DNA of 64,000 nucleotides from CBDDEC01 sp965198045 (GTDB lineage: Bacteria > Chloroflexota > Dehalococcoidia > UBA2979): contig CBDAOL010000012.1 in NCBI GenBank assembly GCA_965198045.1, forward strand, positions 682,001 through 746,000, in the 5' to 3' direction. The notes under the pieces were generated by a model, which worked only from the letters and a program-made list of their open reading frames with translations, made no database searches and was not told the DNA's origin. A program made the position numbers and the translations under genes. Of the stretch, positions 43,383-52,835 are shown piece after piece (positions within the stretch are counted from its first letter, which is position 1; each line of letters begins with the position of its first letter).

Positions 43383-43432
43383 GCTGCGACGACCCCGTTT
43401 CCCCGAGTACTCGTCCGAGTGGGGAGGTCAAC

Positions 43433-43747
43433 ATGACCGACCGAACCGACACGAACAACTCCGAGCGGCTGCCCGAACCGGCGATCCCGCGTCGTCGGGC
43501 GCTGCAGCTCTCGAGAAGCCGCCTCCCCGTGGCCTCGCTACGTGCGCTGGCGCGTCGGGCGCTGCCCGTCGTGGCGAGCATCGCCACGGCCGCGATGGCA
43601 ACCGTTGCCGCAGAGCGGGCGCTCGCACGCGCTGTGACCCGGGTCGTGCCGCGCGAGGCGACCCCACCGGCGCCGATCGCTACCCGGCGCCGACGCATTG
43701 TCGTGACCGAGCGGATCCAGATCGAGCGCTACCGGGTCCGTCGCTAA
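43433..43747 (+). CDS. small basic hypothetical protein
   Basis: 104 residues, arginine- and alanine-rich, with one mildly hydrophobic stretch (VVASIATAAMATVAAERALA, about 47-66) that may be a membrane anchor. GGAGG lies 9 bases before ATG 43433, supporting translation. Lies between the formyltransferase-like gene and the pseudouridine synthase. Family not recognised. Confidence 0.55.
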   Translation: MTDRTDTNNSERLPEPAIPRRRALQLSRSRLPVASLRALARRALPVVASIATAAMATVAAERALARAVTRVVPREATPPAPIATRRRRIVVTERIQIERYRVRR

Positions 43748-43762
43748 CCCGCGTCGAGCGCT

Positions 43763-44503
43763 GTGAGTGCTGAGCGTCTACAGAAGCTGATCGCTTCCGC
43801 CGGCATCGCCTCGCGACGAGCCGCCGAGGACCTGATCCGCGATGGTCGAGTCCGCGTGGATGGCGAGACCGCGACCCTTGGGCAGCGCGCTGATCCCTTC
43901 TCGCAAGTCGTCACGGTCGATGGGCGGCGGGTTGAACGGCTCGAGGTGCACCGCACGCTGATGCTGAACAAGCCCGAGGGAGTCGTCGTCACGCGGCGCG
44001 ACGACCGAGGCCGCCAGACGGTCTACGACCTCCTCGACGGGCCGCCAGCGAACCTGAGCTATGCGGGGCGGCTCGACCGCGACAGCTCGGGACTGCTGCT
44101 GCTCACCACCGACGGGCAGCTCCAACACCGCATCACCCATCCTCGGTACGAGCTGGGGAAGGTCTATGAGGCGACGCTCGAAGCCGAGCCCTTGGGCGAC
44201 GCGATCGAGGCGCTGCGGCGGGGGATCGAGCTCGCGGACGGCCCAACCGCGTCGGCGCTCGTCACAGCACTGGCCACCGATCGCGGACGCCCGCGCGTTG
44301 AGGTGACGATCCACGAGGGGCGCAATCGCCAGGTGCGCCGCATGCTGGAGGCGGTCGGTCACCGTGTCGTTCGGCTGCGTCGCACCGCGATCGGTCCGGT
44401 CCGCCTCGGACGGCTGCCAAGCGGTGGGTCCCGTGAGCTGAGCGCGAACGAACTCGAGCGCCTGCGCACCGCCGTGGGCCTCGACGGCCAGCCTGGCCGC
44501 TAG
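43763..44503 (+). CDS. ribosomal pseudouridine synthase, RsuA/RluB family
   Basis: 246 residues. N-terminal S4 domain (AERLQKLIASAGIASRRAAEDLIRDG split over residues 3-28), then the catalytic domain with GRLDRDSSGLLLLT (catalytic Asp), YELGKVYEATLE and EGRNRQVRRMLEAVGH. It isomerises uridine in rRNA, most probably 23S (RluB). GTG start 43763, 15 bases after the preceding gene. Followed by cmk, as in many Gram-positives and Chloroflexota. Confidence 0.93.
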   Translation: MSAERLQKLIASAGIASRRAAEDLIRDGRVRVDGETATLGQRADPFSQVVTVDGRRVERLEVHRTLMLNKPEGVVVTRRDDRGRQTVYDLLDGPPANLSYAGRLDRDSSGLLLLTTDGQLQHRITHPRYELGKVYEATLEAEPLGDAIEALRRGIELADGPTASALVTALATDRGRPRVEVTIHEGRNRQVRRMLEAVGHRVVRLRRTAIGPVRLGRLPSGGSRELSANELERLRTAVGLDGQPGR

Positions 44504-44565
44504 ACCCAGCGATCGGGCGCTCGATATCATCGGATCACCCCGGCGGCGACGGAGGGCTAGCGCCT

Positions 44566-45279
44566 ATCTCGGACGACTCGCTTCTGCGTTGTATCGCCAT
44601 CGATGGTCCTACGGCCGCTGGTAAGAGCGTCGTTGGCCGCGTCCTGGCTGATCGACTCGGGCTGGGCTTTTTCGACACCGGCCTCATGTACCGCGCCTGC
44701 ACACTGGCAGTGCAGCGCTCAAACGGCGACCCAGAGGACGCTAAGGCGGTCACCGACCTCGTGCGTTCGCTCGACCTCGACATGCGCTGGCCCACGCCGA
44801 CCGACCCGCGCGTGCTCATCGCCGACGAGGACGTCACCGCGCTCCTGCGCGAGCCCGAGATCGAGCAGGCGGTCTCGCTGGTATCCAGGATCCCCCAGGT
44901 GCGCGACGAGCTGGTCCGCCGCCAGCGGGCGATCGCGGCCCGCGAACCGGTGGTGATGGCCGGGCGCGACATCGGCACGCGCGTCCTCGTCGAGGCGCGG
45001 ACGAAGGTCTTCCTCGACGCTTCGGCCGAGACGCGTTCTCGCCGACGACTGGGCGAGGAACTCGACGCCCGCCGCGAGACGACATTCGAGCGGGTCCTCG
45101 AGGAGACGCGGCGTCGTGATGACATGGACGACACCGGCCATCGCGCCATCCGGCGCGAGCAGGCGGCCGCGGATGCGCTCGTCATCGATACGGACGCGCT
45201 CGGCATCGACCAGGTCGTCGAACTCTGCGTCGAGGCGTACGAAGCCGCGAACGGCGGCGAAGAGAACCGGGAGGCGTAA
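44566..45279 (+). CDS. cmk: (d)CMP kinase, predicted AUC start
   Basis: 237 residues if read from ATC 44566: CIAIDGPTAAGKSVVGRVLA (P-loop), FFDTGLMYRACTLA, MAGRDIGTRVLVEA and a C-terminal LID region rich in Arg. It phosphorylates CMP and dCMP. In frame, the sequence runs from TAG 44557-44559 to the P-loop without ATG, GTG or TTG. ATC 44566 has GGAGGG at 44551-44556, nine bases upstream. A CTG at 44590 lacks a ribosome site. The first conventional start (ATG 44686) would remove the P-loop and inactivate the enzyme. So an AUC start or a sequence error must be accepted. Confidence 0.9.
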   Translation: MSDDSLLRCIAIDGPTAAGKSVVGRVLADRLGLGFFDTGLMYRACTLAVQRSNGDPEDAKAVTDLVRSLDLDMRWPTPTDPRVLIADEDVTALLREPEIEQAVSLVSRIPQVRDELVRRQRAIAAREPVVMAGRDIGTRVLVEARTKVFLDASAETRSRRRLGEELDARRETTFERVLEETRRRDDMDDTGHRAIRREQAAADALVIDTDALGIDQVVELCVEAYEAANGGEENREA

Positions 45280-45302
45280 GCTCCTCGAAGGGCGGAGCCC
45301 GG

Positions 45303-46061
45303 ATGCTCTTCAGCGGACTCAAAGCGCGGATCTCGACGGTCGCTTACTGGTGGACGAACCTGCTGACGCGTTTCGTGTTCCGCTGGTTGTCCGGGCGTGA
45401 GATCGTCGGGCTCGAGCGAGTTCCCGAAGAGGGCCCCGTGGTCTTCGTGGCCAATCACGTCCACCTCATCGACCCGCCGTTCGTCATGAGCTTTGCGCCG
45501 AGGCGCGTGCACCCGATGGCCAAGCGCGAGCTCTTCGAGACGCCGCTGATCGGCTGGTGGTTCTGGGTCTACGGGGCGTTCCCCGTGCGGCGCTTCTCCG
45601 GCGATCTCGGCGCGCTCCGTGTGGCACGCAACTACCTGCGCAACGACGAGGTGGTGCTGATGTTCCCGGAGGGCACCCGCTCACGGGACGGCGCGGGCAT
45701 GAAGGCGGCCCTACCGGGCGCTGCCATGGTCGCGCTGCTGGCACGGGTGCCGGTGGTTCCAGTGGCGGTGAGCGGCACGGACAGCGTGCGCATCCCTCGT
45801 GTGTTCTTCTCGTGGCTGTGGGGTGACCGACCGCAACTCCGTATCGAGTTCGGCGAGCCGCTGGAGTTGCCACAGGAGGGCCCCGACGGCGCCTCGGCGG
45901 AGGAGGCGACGGATCTGATGATGCGCCGCGTTGCCGATCTGCTACCAGATCGCTATCGGGGCGTGTACGGCACCGATACGGAGGGTACGATCGTGGTCAG
46001 ACGCCAGGCGCGCGCCAATCAAGGCGACGAGCCTGACGCCGTCGAGGATGGCGCTGACTGA
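45303..46061 (+). CDS. plsC: 1-acyl-sn-glycerol-3-phosphate acyltransferase
   Basis: 252 residues with the acyltransferase blocks NHVHLID (H-x4-D), GAFPVRRFSGDLGALR, MFPEGTRSRDG and VPVVPVAVSGTD. A hydrophobic N-terminus suggests membrane association. It acylates lysophosphatidate. ATG 45303 with GGAG upstream, 23 bases after cmk; cmk-plsC adjacency is common. Confidence 0.92.
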   Translation: MLFSGLKARISTVAYWWTNLLTRFVFRWLSGREIVGLERVPEEGPVVFVANHVHLIDPPFVMSFAPRRVHPMAKRELFETPLIGWWFWVYGAFPVRRFSGDLGALRVARNYLRNDEVVLMFPEGTRSRDGAGMKAALPGAAMVALLARVPVVPVAVSGTDSVRIPRVFFSWLWGDRPQLRIEFGEPLELPQEGPDGASAEEATDLMMRRVADLLPDRYRGVYGTDTEGTIVVRRQARANQGDEPDAVEDGAD

Positions 46062-46124
46062 AGCGCCAACCAGCGAGATTCGGGCGGGGCGAACGCGGGC
46101 GGGGATTCTCCGAGGGGTTCGTCT

Positions 46125-47963
46125 ATGTGCGGCATCGTTGGATATACGGGTCAGCGCCCCGCCGGGCCGATCATCCTCGAGGGATTGCAGCGACTGAAGT
46201 ACCGCGGCTACGACTCCGCCGGCCTCGCGCTGTTCGATGGTGACGACCTCTACATTGCGCGCGCAACGGGGAGCCCGGACACGCTGGCACAGCGCGTCGA
46301 GGGGACGCTACCGCCCGCGGTCGCCGGCATCGGGCACAATCGCTGGGCCACCCATGGCGCGCCCAGTGACCGCAACGCACACCCGCACCTCGATGGCGCG
46401 GGCCGCGTCGCCGTTGTCCACAACGGGATCATCGAGAACTACGAGCAGCTGCGCGAGGAGTTCTATGAGCGCGGCGTCGGCTTCACCTCGGACACCGACA
46501 CGGAGGTGCTGGCGCACCTGATCGGCGATGGCCTCGAGCGCGGCCAGGATCTGACGGACGCTGTACGAGGCGCGGCAGAGCGTGCCGTCGGCGCGTACGC
46601 GCTCGTGGTGATCGACCGTGACGATCCGGGTCGGATCGTGGCGGGTCGCCTCGGTCGCGCCGGCGGTGGCGTCGTCGTCGGACACGGCGAGCATGAGCGG
46701 CTCGTCGCCTCGGACGTCGGGGCGCTGCTCCCGCACACGAGCCGGGTGACGTTCCTGGAACCGGGCGAGCTCGCCGACATCCGGCCCGAGGGCGTGCGCT
46801 ACCTCGACGCTGCCGGTGCGGTCGTGGAGAAGGCCATCGAGGAGCTCCCGTTCGACCCGGTCTCTGCAGAAAAGGGCCCGTACAAGCATTTCATGCTGAA
46901 GGAGATCCACGAGCAGCCCGATGCGGTGCTGAACGCCCTGCGCGGGCGTTACGTCGACGGCCGCGTCCGCCTTGACGAGCTGACGCTGGACGAGGCGACG
47001 GCGCAGCGTCTGACCCGCGTCGTGCTGGTGGGCATGGGCACCTCGCAACACGCGGCGATGGTCGGACGCCACTACATCGAGCGCTTCGCGCGCCTCCCCG
47101 CCGAAGTTGATAACGCCGCGGAGTTCCGCTACCGCAAGCCAGTCCTGGACGACCGCACGCTCGTCGTGTCAGTCGCGCAATCCGGTGAGACCGTGGACAC
47201 CCTGGCCGCGATGGACGAGGCCTCGCATGCGGGTTGCCTGCAGGTGACGCTCTGCAACACCCCGGGCGCCCAGTCGACGCGCGTCGCCGACTCGACGTTG
47301 CTGATGCGCGCCGGACCGGAGATCGCCGTCGCCTCGACGAAGACCATGGCCACCTCGATGCTGCTGCTGCACGCGCTGGCGCTTCGCCTCGGACGCCTGC
47401 GCGGTGTGCTCCCCGACGAGGTCGAGGCGGAGCAGGTCGCCGCAGCGCTGCATCTGCCGGTGGCGATGAGCGAGATGATCGAGCGCTCCGAGCAACTCGA
47501 CCGCGTCGCCGATCGCTACGCCCAGTACGACGACTTCCTCTTCCTCGGCCGCGGTCTCGGCTTCCCGATGGCCCTCGAGGGGGCGCTCAAGCTCAAGGAG
47601 GTGAGCTACATCCACGCGGAGGGCTACGCGGCTGGCGAGATGAAGCACGGCCCGATCGCGCTGATCTCCGAGGAAATGCCGACCGTCGCCATCGCGCCGC
47701 GCGACGAGGTCTTCGACAAGATGCGCTCGAACATCGAGCAGGTCCGCGCGCGCAACGGCGACGTGATCGCAATCGTCAACGACGGCGACCACAGCCTGGA
47801 CGGCCTCGCCAGCGACGTGATCGCGCTGCCCGAGGTCGACCCGCTGCTGTCGCCTTTCGTCACCATCATCCCGATGCAGCTGCTCTCGTACGGCATCGCC
47901 GTGAGACGTGGCACCGACATCGACCAGCCGAGGAATCTCGCGAAGACCGTCACCGTCGAGTAG
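46125..47963 (+). CDS. glmS: glutamine--fructose-6-phosphate aminotransferase (isomerizing)
   Basis: 612 residues. Starts MCGIVGYTGQRPAG with the Cys2 nucleophile; the glutaminase domain has NRWATHGAPSDRNAHPH and HNGIIENYEQLR; two SIS domains follow (VVLVGMGTSQHAAMVG; FLFLGRGLGFPMALEGALKLKEVSYIHAEGY) and the C-terminus ends RNLAKTVTVE. First step of amino-sugar synthesis. GAGGGG lies before ATG 46125. The 63-base upstream gap is too short for a glmS ribozyme. Confidence 0.97.
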   Translation: MCGIVGYTGQRPAGPIILEGLQRLKYRGYDSAGLALFDGDDLYIARATGSPDTLAQRVEGTLPPAVAGIGHNRWATHGAPSDRNAHPHLDGAGRVAVVHNGIIENYEQLREEFYERGVGFTSDTDTEVLAHLIGDGLERGQDLTDAVRGAAERAVGAYALVVIDRDDPGRIVAGRLGRAGGGVVVGHGEHERLVASDVGALLPHTSRVTFLEPGELADIRPEGVRYLDAAGAVVEKAIEELPFDPVSAEKGPYKHFMLKEIHEQPDAVLNALRGRYVDGRVRLDELTLDEATAQRLTRVVLVGMGTSQHAAMVGRHYIERFARLPAEVDNAAEFRYRKPVLDDRTLVVSVAQSGETVDTLAAMDEASHAGCLQVTLCNTPGAQSTRVADSTLLMRAGPEIAVASTKTMATSMLLLHALALRLGRLRGVLPDEVEAEQVAAALHLPVAMSEMIERSEQLDRVADRYAQYDDFLFLGRGLGFPMALEGALKLKEVSYIHAEGYAAGEMKHGPIALISEEMPTVAIAPRDEVFDKMRSNIEQVRARNGDVIAIVNDGDHSLDGLASDVIALPEVDPLLSPFVTIIPMQLLSYGIAVRRGTDIDQPRNLAKTVTVE

Positions 47964-47965
47964 CG

Positions 47966-47997
47966 CACCGACGAGCGAGGGTTAGCCTTCGTCGGTG
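47966..47997. terminator. shared hairpin between convergent glmS and ppdK
   Basis: CACCGACGA (47966-47974) pairs with TCGTCGGTG (47989-47997), 9 bp, with a small inner AGG/CCT helix. It overlaps the last codons of ppdK. No long T-run on either strand. Confidence 0.4.
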
Positions 47998-50714
47998 TCT
48001 AGCGCCGCCTGCGCCGCTGCCAGCCGGGCAATCGGCACGCGGAACGGAGAGCAGGAGACGTAGTCGAAGCCCTCGGCATGGCAGAACGCGACCGACGACG
48101 GGTCGCCGCCGTGCTCGCCGCAGATGCCGATCTTCAGCCCCGGCTTGGTCGCGCGCCCTCGCTCGATCCCGAGCTTCACCAGCCCGCCGACGCCGTCCTG
48201 GTCGAGTTCGACGAAGGGATCGACCGGCATCACGCCACGGCGCAGGTACTCGGACAGGAACCGCCCGGCGTCGTCGCGCGAAAGCCCGAAGGTGGTCTGT
48301 GTCAGGTCGTTCGTGCCGAACGAGAAGAAGTCGGCGTGCTTAGCGATCCGATCGGCCAGGATGCACGCGCGAGGCAGCTCGATCATCGTTCCGATCGTGT
48401 ACTCGATGCGCTGTCCGCGCTCCTCGAACACCTGCTCGGCAACGGCCACCGTGCGCTCGCGAAGCTGGCGTAGCTCCTCGTCCATGCCGACCAGCGGGAT
48501 CATGATCTCCGGCGAGACGTCCACGCCCTCCGCATCGAGCTCGCAGGCGGCCTCGATGATGGCGCGGACCTGCACCTCGTAGATCTCGGGGTAGGTGATC
48601 GCGAGCCGCACGCCACGGTGACCCAGCATCGGGTTGAACTCGCGTAGGGCGTCCACGCGGGCCTCCACATCGGCCATCTCGATGCCCAGCGTGGAGGCGA
48701 GCTCACGGCGCTCCTCCTGTGTCTGGGGCAGGAACTCGTGCAGCGGCGGGTCCAGCAGCCGGATCGTGACCGGGAGCCGGGCCATCGCGCGCAGGATCCC
48801 GATGAAGTCCTCGCGTTGCATCGGGAGAATCTTGTCCAGCGCCTCGCGGCGCTCGGGCTCGGTGGTCGCGAGGATCATCTGGCGCACGGCCAGGATGCGG
48901 TCTGGACCGAAGAACATGTGCTCCGTGCGGCAGAGACCGATGCCCTCAGCCCCAAACGCCCTCGCGCGCTCCGCGTCCTCCGGCGTGTCGGCGTTGGCCC
49001 GCACGTCGAGACGGCGCGTGTCGTCGACCCAGCGCATGACCTTCTCGTACTCCGGCGGGAACTCCGCCTCGGCGAGCGGCAGCGCGCCGAGGATCACCTC
49101 GCCGGTCGAACCGTCGATCGAGAGCGTGTCGCCCTGCGCGACTGTCACCGAGCGCCCGTCCGGAGCCTCGACGCGGAAGGTGCGGCTGGCGTAGTCGATG
49201 CGAAGCGCACCGCACCCGGTGACGCAGCACTTGCCCATGCCGCGAGCCACGACGGCTGCGTGCGAGGTCATGCCGCCACGCGCGGTGAGGATGGCCGCGG
49301 CGTCCTTCATGCCCTCGATGTTCTCCGGGCTCGTCTCGTCACGTACGAGCACGACCCGCTCGCCGCGTGCCGCCCAGTCGACCGCATCGGCCGGTGTGAA
49401 CACGACGCGGCCGACGGCTGCACCCGGCGAGGCGGGCAACCCTGTGGCGATCACGTGGCGCGGGGCACCCGCGGCGAAGATCGGGTGCAACAGTTCGGTG
49501 AGCTGCCCCGGATCCAGGCGGCGCAGCGCCTCATACTCGGTCAGCGCTCCCTCGGCCACCATGTCGGCCGCGATCTTCAACATGGCGCGGCCGGACCGCT
49601 TGCCGCCGCGGGTCTGCAAGATCCAGAGCCGCTCCTGCTGGATCGTGAACTCGATGTCCTGCATGTCGCGGAAGTGCTGTTCCAGCGTTTCGCACGCCTC
49701 GGCCAACTCTCCGAAGGCCTGCGGCATCGTCTCCTCGAGGGAGGGCGGGTCGTCCGGCTGTCGCACCGCGATCGTGATCGGCTGCGGTGTGCGGATGCCG
49801 GCGACCACGTCCTCGCCCTGTGCGTTGACGAGGAACTCGCCGAAGAGCGCGCGCTCACCTGTCGAGGGGTCGCGTGTGAAGAGCACGCCGGTCGCGCAGT
49901 CATCGCCGAGGTTGCCGAACACCATCGCCTGCACGCTGACCGCGGTGCCCCAGTCGTCCGAGTAGCCGTTGAGTTGGCGGTAGATCCGCGCACGCGGGTT
50001 GTCCCACGACGAGAAGACAGCGCCGATCGCACCCCAGAGCTGCTCCCACGGGTCGGTCGGGAAGTCCTGCCCCGTCCGCTCGAGGATCAACGCTTTGAAC
50101 TCCGTGACCAGCGCGCGTAGATCGTCCGCTCCGAGTTCGGTGTCGATCTCGACACCGCGCGCCGCTTTCTTAGCGTCCAGCAGCTCCTCGAACGGATCGC
50201 CGTCGGTCTCGTCAACCTTGGCGACCCCCATCACGACCTCGCCGTACATCTGCACGAAGCGGCGGTAGGAGTCGTAGGCGAAGCGTGGGTTCCCGGTCGC
50301 GCGTGCGAGGCCCTCGGCGGTCTCGTCGTTGAGCCCGAGGTTGAGGATCGTGTCCATCATCCCGGGCATCGAGACGCGGGCGCCGGAGCGCACGGAGACG
50401 AGGAGCGGGTTCTCCGCGTCGCCGAAGGAAGCACCGGCGATTTCCTCGACGTGAGCGAGGCCCGCTCGTACGTCAGGCTCAAGACCATCGGGATAGGTGC
50501 GGTCGGCGTCGTAGTACGCGTTGCAGACGGAGGTGGTGATGGTGAAGCCGGGCGGCACCGGGATGCCCAGGCCGCTCATCTCAGCCAGGCCCGCACCCTT
50601 TCCGCCGAGGAGGTTGCGATCGCTTCCAGAACCGTCGGCCTGCCCCCCGCCGAAGCGGTAGACGAGCTGCGAGGAGAGACCGGCGGCGTCGGTCTCCGGC
50701 AACACCGTCGTCAC
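47982..50714 (-). CDS. ppdK: pyruvate, phosphate dikinase
   Basis: 910 residues. ATP-grasp N-domain with VYRFGGGQADG, NLLGGKGAGLAEM and SVRSGARVSMPGMMDTILNLG; swivelling domain with the catalytic His in GGMTSHAAVVARGMGKCCVTG; and a C-terminal TIM barrel with EGIGLCRTEHMFF, GTMIELPRACI and FFSFGTNDLTQTTFG. It interconverts pyruvate and PEP using ATP and phosphate. I chose GTG 50714 (GGAAGGA upstream); a longer reading to 50867 adds a proline-rich stretch of unlikely nature. A TATAAT -10 at 50897-50892 implies a leader of about 170 bases with no motif that I recognise. Confidence 0.96.
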   Translation of the reverse strand: MTTVLPETDAAGLSSQLVYRFGGGQADGSGSDRNLLGGKGAGLAEMSGLGIPVPPGFTITTSVCNAYYDADRTYPDGLEPDVRAGLAHVEEIAGASFGDAENPLLVSVRSGARVSMPGMMDTILNLGLNDETAEGLARATGNPRFAYDSYRRFVQMYGEVVMGVAKVDETDGDPFEELLDAKKAARGVEIDTELGADDLRALVTEFKALILERTGQDFPTDPWEQLWGAIGAVFSSWDNPRARIYRQLNGYSDDWGTAVSVQAMVFGNLGDDCATGVLFTRDPSTGERALFGEFLVNAQGEDVVAGIRTPQPITIAVRQPDDPPSLEETMPQAFGELAEACETLEQHFRDMQDIEFTIQQERLWILQTRGGKRSGRAMLKIAADMVAEGALTEYEALRRLDPGQLTELLHPIFAAGAPRHVIATGLPASPGAAVGRVVFTPADAVDWAARGERVVLVRDETSPENIEGMKDAAAILTARGGMTSHAAVVARGMGKCCVTGCGALRIDYASRTFRVEAPDGRSVTVAQGDTLSIDGSTGEVILGALPLAEAEFPPEYEKVMRWVDDTRRLDVRANADTPEDAERARAFGAEGIGLCRTEHMFFGPDRILAVRQMILATTEPERREALDKILPMQREDFIGILRAMARLPVTIRLLDPPLHEFLPQTQEERRELASTLGIEMADVEARVDALREFNPMLGHRGVRLAITYPEIYEVQVRAIIEAACELDAEGVDVSPEIMIPLVGMDEELRQLRERTVAVAEQVFEERGQRIEYTIGTMIELPRACILADRIAKHADFFSFGTNDLTQTTFGLSRDDAGRFLSEYLRRGVMPVDPFVELDQDGVGGLVKLGIERGRATKPGLKIGICGEHGGDPSSVAFCHAEGFDYVSCSPFRVPIARLAAAQAALDTDEG

Positions 50715-50891
50715 CTGGCATCGTCCTTCCTCGACGGACAGCGGCTGGCGGCCAGCCGTCTGTCGAGCGTCGCGGTGGTTCCGCGCCGCCGGAGGGGGAG
50801 AGTCTTCGTTGGTAGCCCTCACCCGGTCGGAGCACTGCCCCGGCTGATGATGGCCGACGACCGCCATCTGGATGTTCCGGTCACGGGCATC

Positions 50892-50897
50892 ATTATA
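50892..50897 (-). promoter_or_regulatory. candidate -10 of ppdK
   Basis: A perfect TATAAT on the minus strand in the 250-base divergent gap between ppdK and dgt. No clear -35. Apart from this and the dgt promoter the gap shows nothing that I recognise. Confidence 0.4.
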
Positions 50898-50929
50898 GGA
50901 GTCTGGACGCGTAGCGGTGTGTATGAAGC

Positions 50930-50958
50930 TTGTCCGGCATCCTCCGCTGCGCCAGACT
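50930..50958 (+). promoter_or_regulatory. promoter of a likely leaderless dgt transcript
   Basis: TTGTCC (50930-50935), 17-base spacer, CAGACT (50953-50958), then 6 bases to the dgt ATG at 50965. No Shine-Dalgarno is present. Confidence 0.45.
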
Positions 50959-50964
50959 GCCGGT

Positions 50965-52002
50965 ATGGCGTCCGAGGACCTCGCGTCGATCCGCCGCCGC
51001 CTCGAAGATGTTGAGTCGCGGCTATCTCCGCTCGCGGCGCGTGAGGGCGCATCTCGCGGTCGTGAGGTCGAGGAGACCCCGGAACCGCTGCGACTTGGCT
51101 ACCAGATCGACCGCGACCGCATCATCCACACCCGCGCCTTCCGCCGGCTGAAGCACAAGACCCAGGTCTTCGTCGCGCCTGACTCCGACCATGTCGTCAC
51201 GCGCATGACCCACACCATCGAAGTGCAGCAGGTCGCGCGCACGATCGCCCGCGCGCTGGCTCTGAACGAGGATCTGACCGAGGCGATCGCCTTTGGGCAC
51301 GACCTGGGTCACACGCCATTCGGCCATGCCGGCGAGGAACAGCTGGCCGATCTGATGCCCGGCGGCTTCCGCCACAACGAGCAGTCGCTGCGCATCGTCG
51401 AGAGCCTGGAGCGCGACGGACGAGGGCTCAACCTGACGTGGGAAACCCGCGACGGCATCCTCAAACACTCCAAGGTGCGCGAGTCCGTTGCCGCAGAGGC
51501 GTGGGGCACGGCCGAGACGCTCGAGGGACAGATCGTGAAGCTGGCGGACTCGATCGCGTACCTCAATCACGACATCCACGATGCCATCCGCTCCGGCCTG
51601 CTCGACGAGAGCGACCTTCCCGACCGCGCGCGCAGCCGTCTCGGCGCGACCCACTCCAAACGCATCAACACGCTGGTGACCGACTGCGTTCGCGCCTCCC
51701 TCGCGACGCTTGAGGGCGCGAACCCGTCGATCGTCCTCGGGCCTGACACACTCGAGGCAACGGACGATCTGCGGTCGTTCATGTTCGAGCGGGTCTATCT
51801 GCACGAGAAGACCCTTCGTGATGCGGAGATCGGGCGAGCGGTCGTCCGCGCACTCTACGAGTATTATGTCGACCACGCGGACGAGGTCCCCGGCTGGGCC
51901 CTCCCTGATGATCCGCCGTGGCGACGCGCTGCCGACTATGTCTCGGGTATGACCGACGGCTTCGCGATCGGCCGTGCACGCTCACTCGGGCTCATCGAGT
52001 AG
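50965..52002 (+). CDS. dgt: deoxyguanosinetriphosphate triphosphohydrolase-like protein
   Basis: 345 residues. RDRIIHTRAFRRLKHKTQVF precedes the HD metal site: RMTHTIEVQQVARTIA (His) and EAIAFGHDLGHTPFGHAGEE (His-Asp and further His). A second dGTPase-type segment LADSIAYLNHDIHDAIRSG follows. Family members cleave dNTPs to nucleosides plus triphosphate. ATG 50965 is preferred over an in-frame ATG at 50917. In Chloroflexota and Firmicutes dgt commonly precedes dnaG; here two exported-protein genes lie between. Confidence 0.94.
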   Translation: MASEDLASIRRRLEDVESRLSPLAAREGASRGREVEETPEPLRLGYQIDRDRIIHTRAFRRLKHKTQVFVAPDSDHVVTRMTHTIEVQQVARTIARALALNEDLTEAIAFGHDLGHTPFGHAGEEQLADLMPGGFRHNEQSLRIVESLERDGRGLNLTWETRDGILKHSKVRESVAAEAWGTAETLEGQIVKLADSIAYLNHDIHDAIRSGLLDESDLPDRARSRLGATHSKRINTLVTDCVRASLATLEGANPSIVLGPDTLEATDDLRSFMFERVYLHEKTLRDAEIGRAVVRALYEYYVDHADEVPGWALPDDPPWRRAADYVSGMTDGFAIGRARSLGLIE

Positions 52003-52028
52003 CCTCGCCTCGACGCCACGAAGAGGCC

Positions 52029-52835
52029 GTGCGAGGGCGCCTGATACACTCGCCGCGGTGGGGCAGCGGAGGCCTGGAGACGAGACGCAGACGGCGTACG
52101 CCACTCCTCGCGGGCATCGCGATCGTGCTCATCGCGGCGGCGCTGATCGCGGCCCTGATCGCCCTCGATGACCCCGACGGCGCCACAGTGGCGGTGCCGA
52201 CGCCGACAGCGACGGCGAGCGTCGAGGACATCCCGGCTGGCATCATCGCCGTCCGACCGGCCGTCACCTCGCACCTGCTCGCGCGGCCTTCGCGCGAGGC
52301 TGCGATCGTGGCGATCGTACCGGAGCGTCGCGTCGCCGAGGTGACCGGTCGCAGCGAGGATGGCGAGTGGCTACGGCTGATCTACCCGCTCGGATCGAAC
52401 CTCGAGGGCTGGATGCCGCTCGCGAACGTCGTCGAGGAGCAGGGTGAGCTGGCAGCCGCGCCGGTGATCGCCGCCGACACACCTGGCGAGGCTGGTGAGC
52501 CGCCGGTCGACCCCGCCGATCTGCTGCCCGACCTGACCATCAGCGACGCGACGGTGTTGCCCAACGGGCGTCTCCTGGTGCGCATCGACAACATCGGTGC
52601 GAGCGCCATCGAAGGCTCGGTCGGCCTCGAAGTGACGGGCGCTGAGGGTGGCCTCCTCGGTGTCTTCACAGTCGAAAATCTGTCACTGGCCCCGGGCCGG
52701 TCAGCGACCGTCCCCACGACCGTGGTCTTGACCTCGACCGGCGTCTACCAGATCGAGCTGGACCGCCTGAACCAGATCGAGGAGTCCGGCGAGTTCAACA
52801 ACACGCTGCGCAAGCTGCTCGCCGCAGTACGCTGA
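52029..52835 (+). CDS. exported SH3-like domain protein with CARDB-type domain, first of a pair
   Basis: About 268 residues from GTG 52029 (start uncertain). A Lys/Arg-rich N-terminus and one transmembrane helix (LLAGIAIVLIAAALIAALIA) are followed by a Thr/Pro linker (VAVPTPTATAS), a bacterial SH3-type domain (VTSHLLARPSREAAIVAIVPERRVAEVTGRS read in two segments, then WLRLIYPLGSNLEGWMPL) and a beta-sandwich like CARDB (LPDLTISDATVLPNGRLLVR). Such proteins usually bind cell wall or partner proteins outside the membrane. A -10-like TACACT sits at 52045-52050. Paralogue of the next gene. Confidence 0.75.
   Translation: MRGRLIHSPRWGSGGLETRRRRRTPLLAGIAIVLIAAALIAALIALDDPDGATVAVPTPTATASVEDIPAGIIAVRPAVTSHLLARPSREAAIVAIVPERRVAEVTGRSEDGEWLRLIYPLGSNLEGWMPLANVVEEQGELAAAPVIAADTPGEAGEPPVDPADLLPDLTISDATVLPNGRLLVRIDNIGASAIEGSVGLEVTGAEGGLLGVFTVENLSLAPGRSATVPTTVVLTSTGVYQIELDRLNQIEESGEFNNTLRKLLAAVR

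Noticed and set aside
46062..46124. Possible glmS ribozyme upstream of glmS
   Set aside because: Only 63 bases separate plsC from glmS, too few for the ribozyme core, and a normal Shine-Dalgarno is present.
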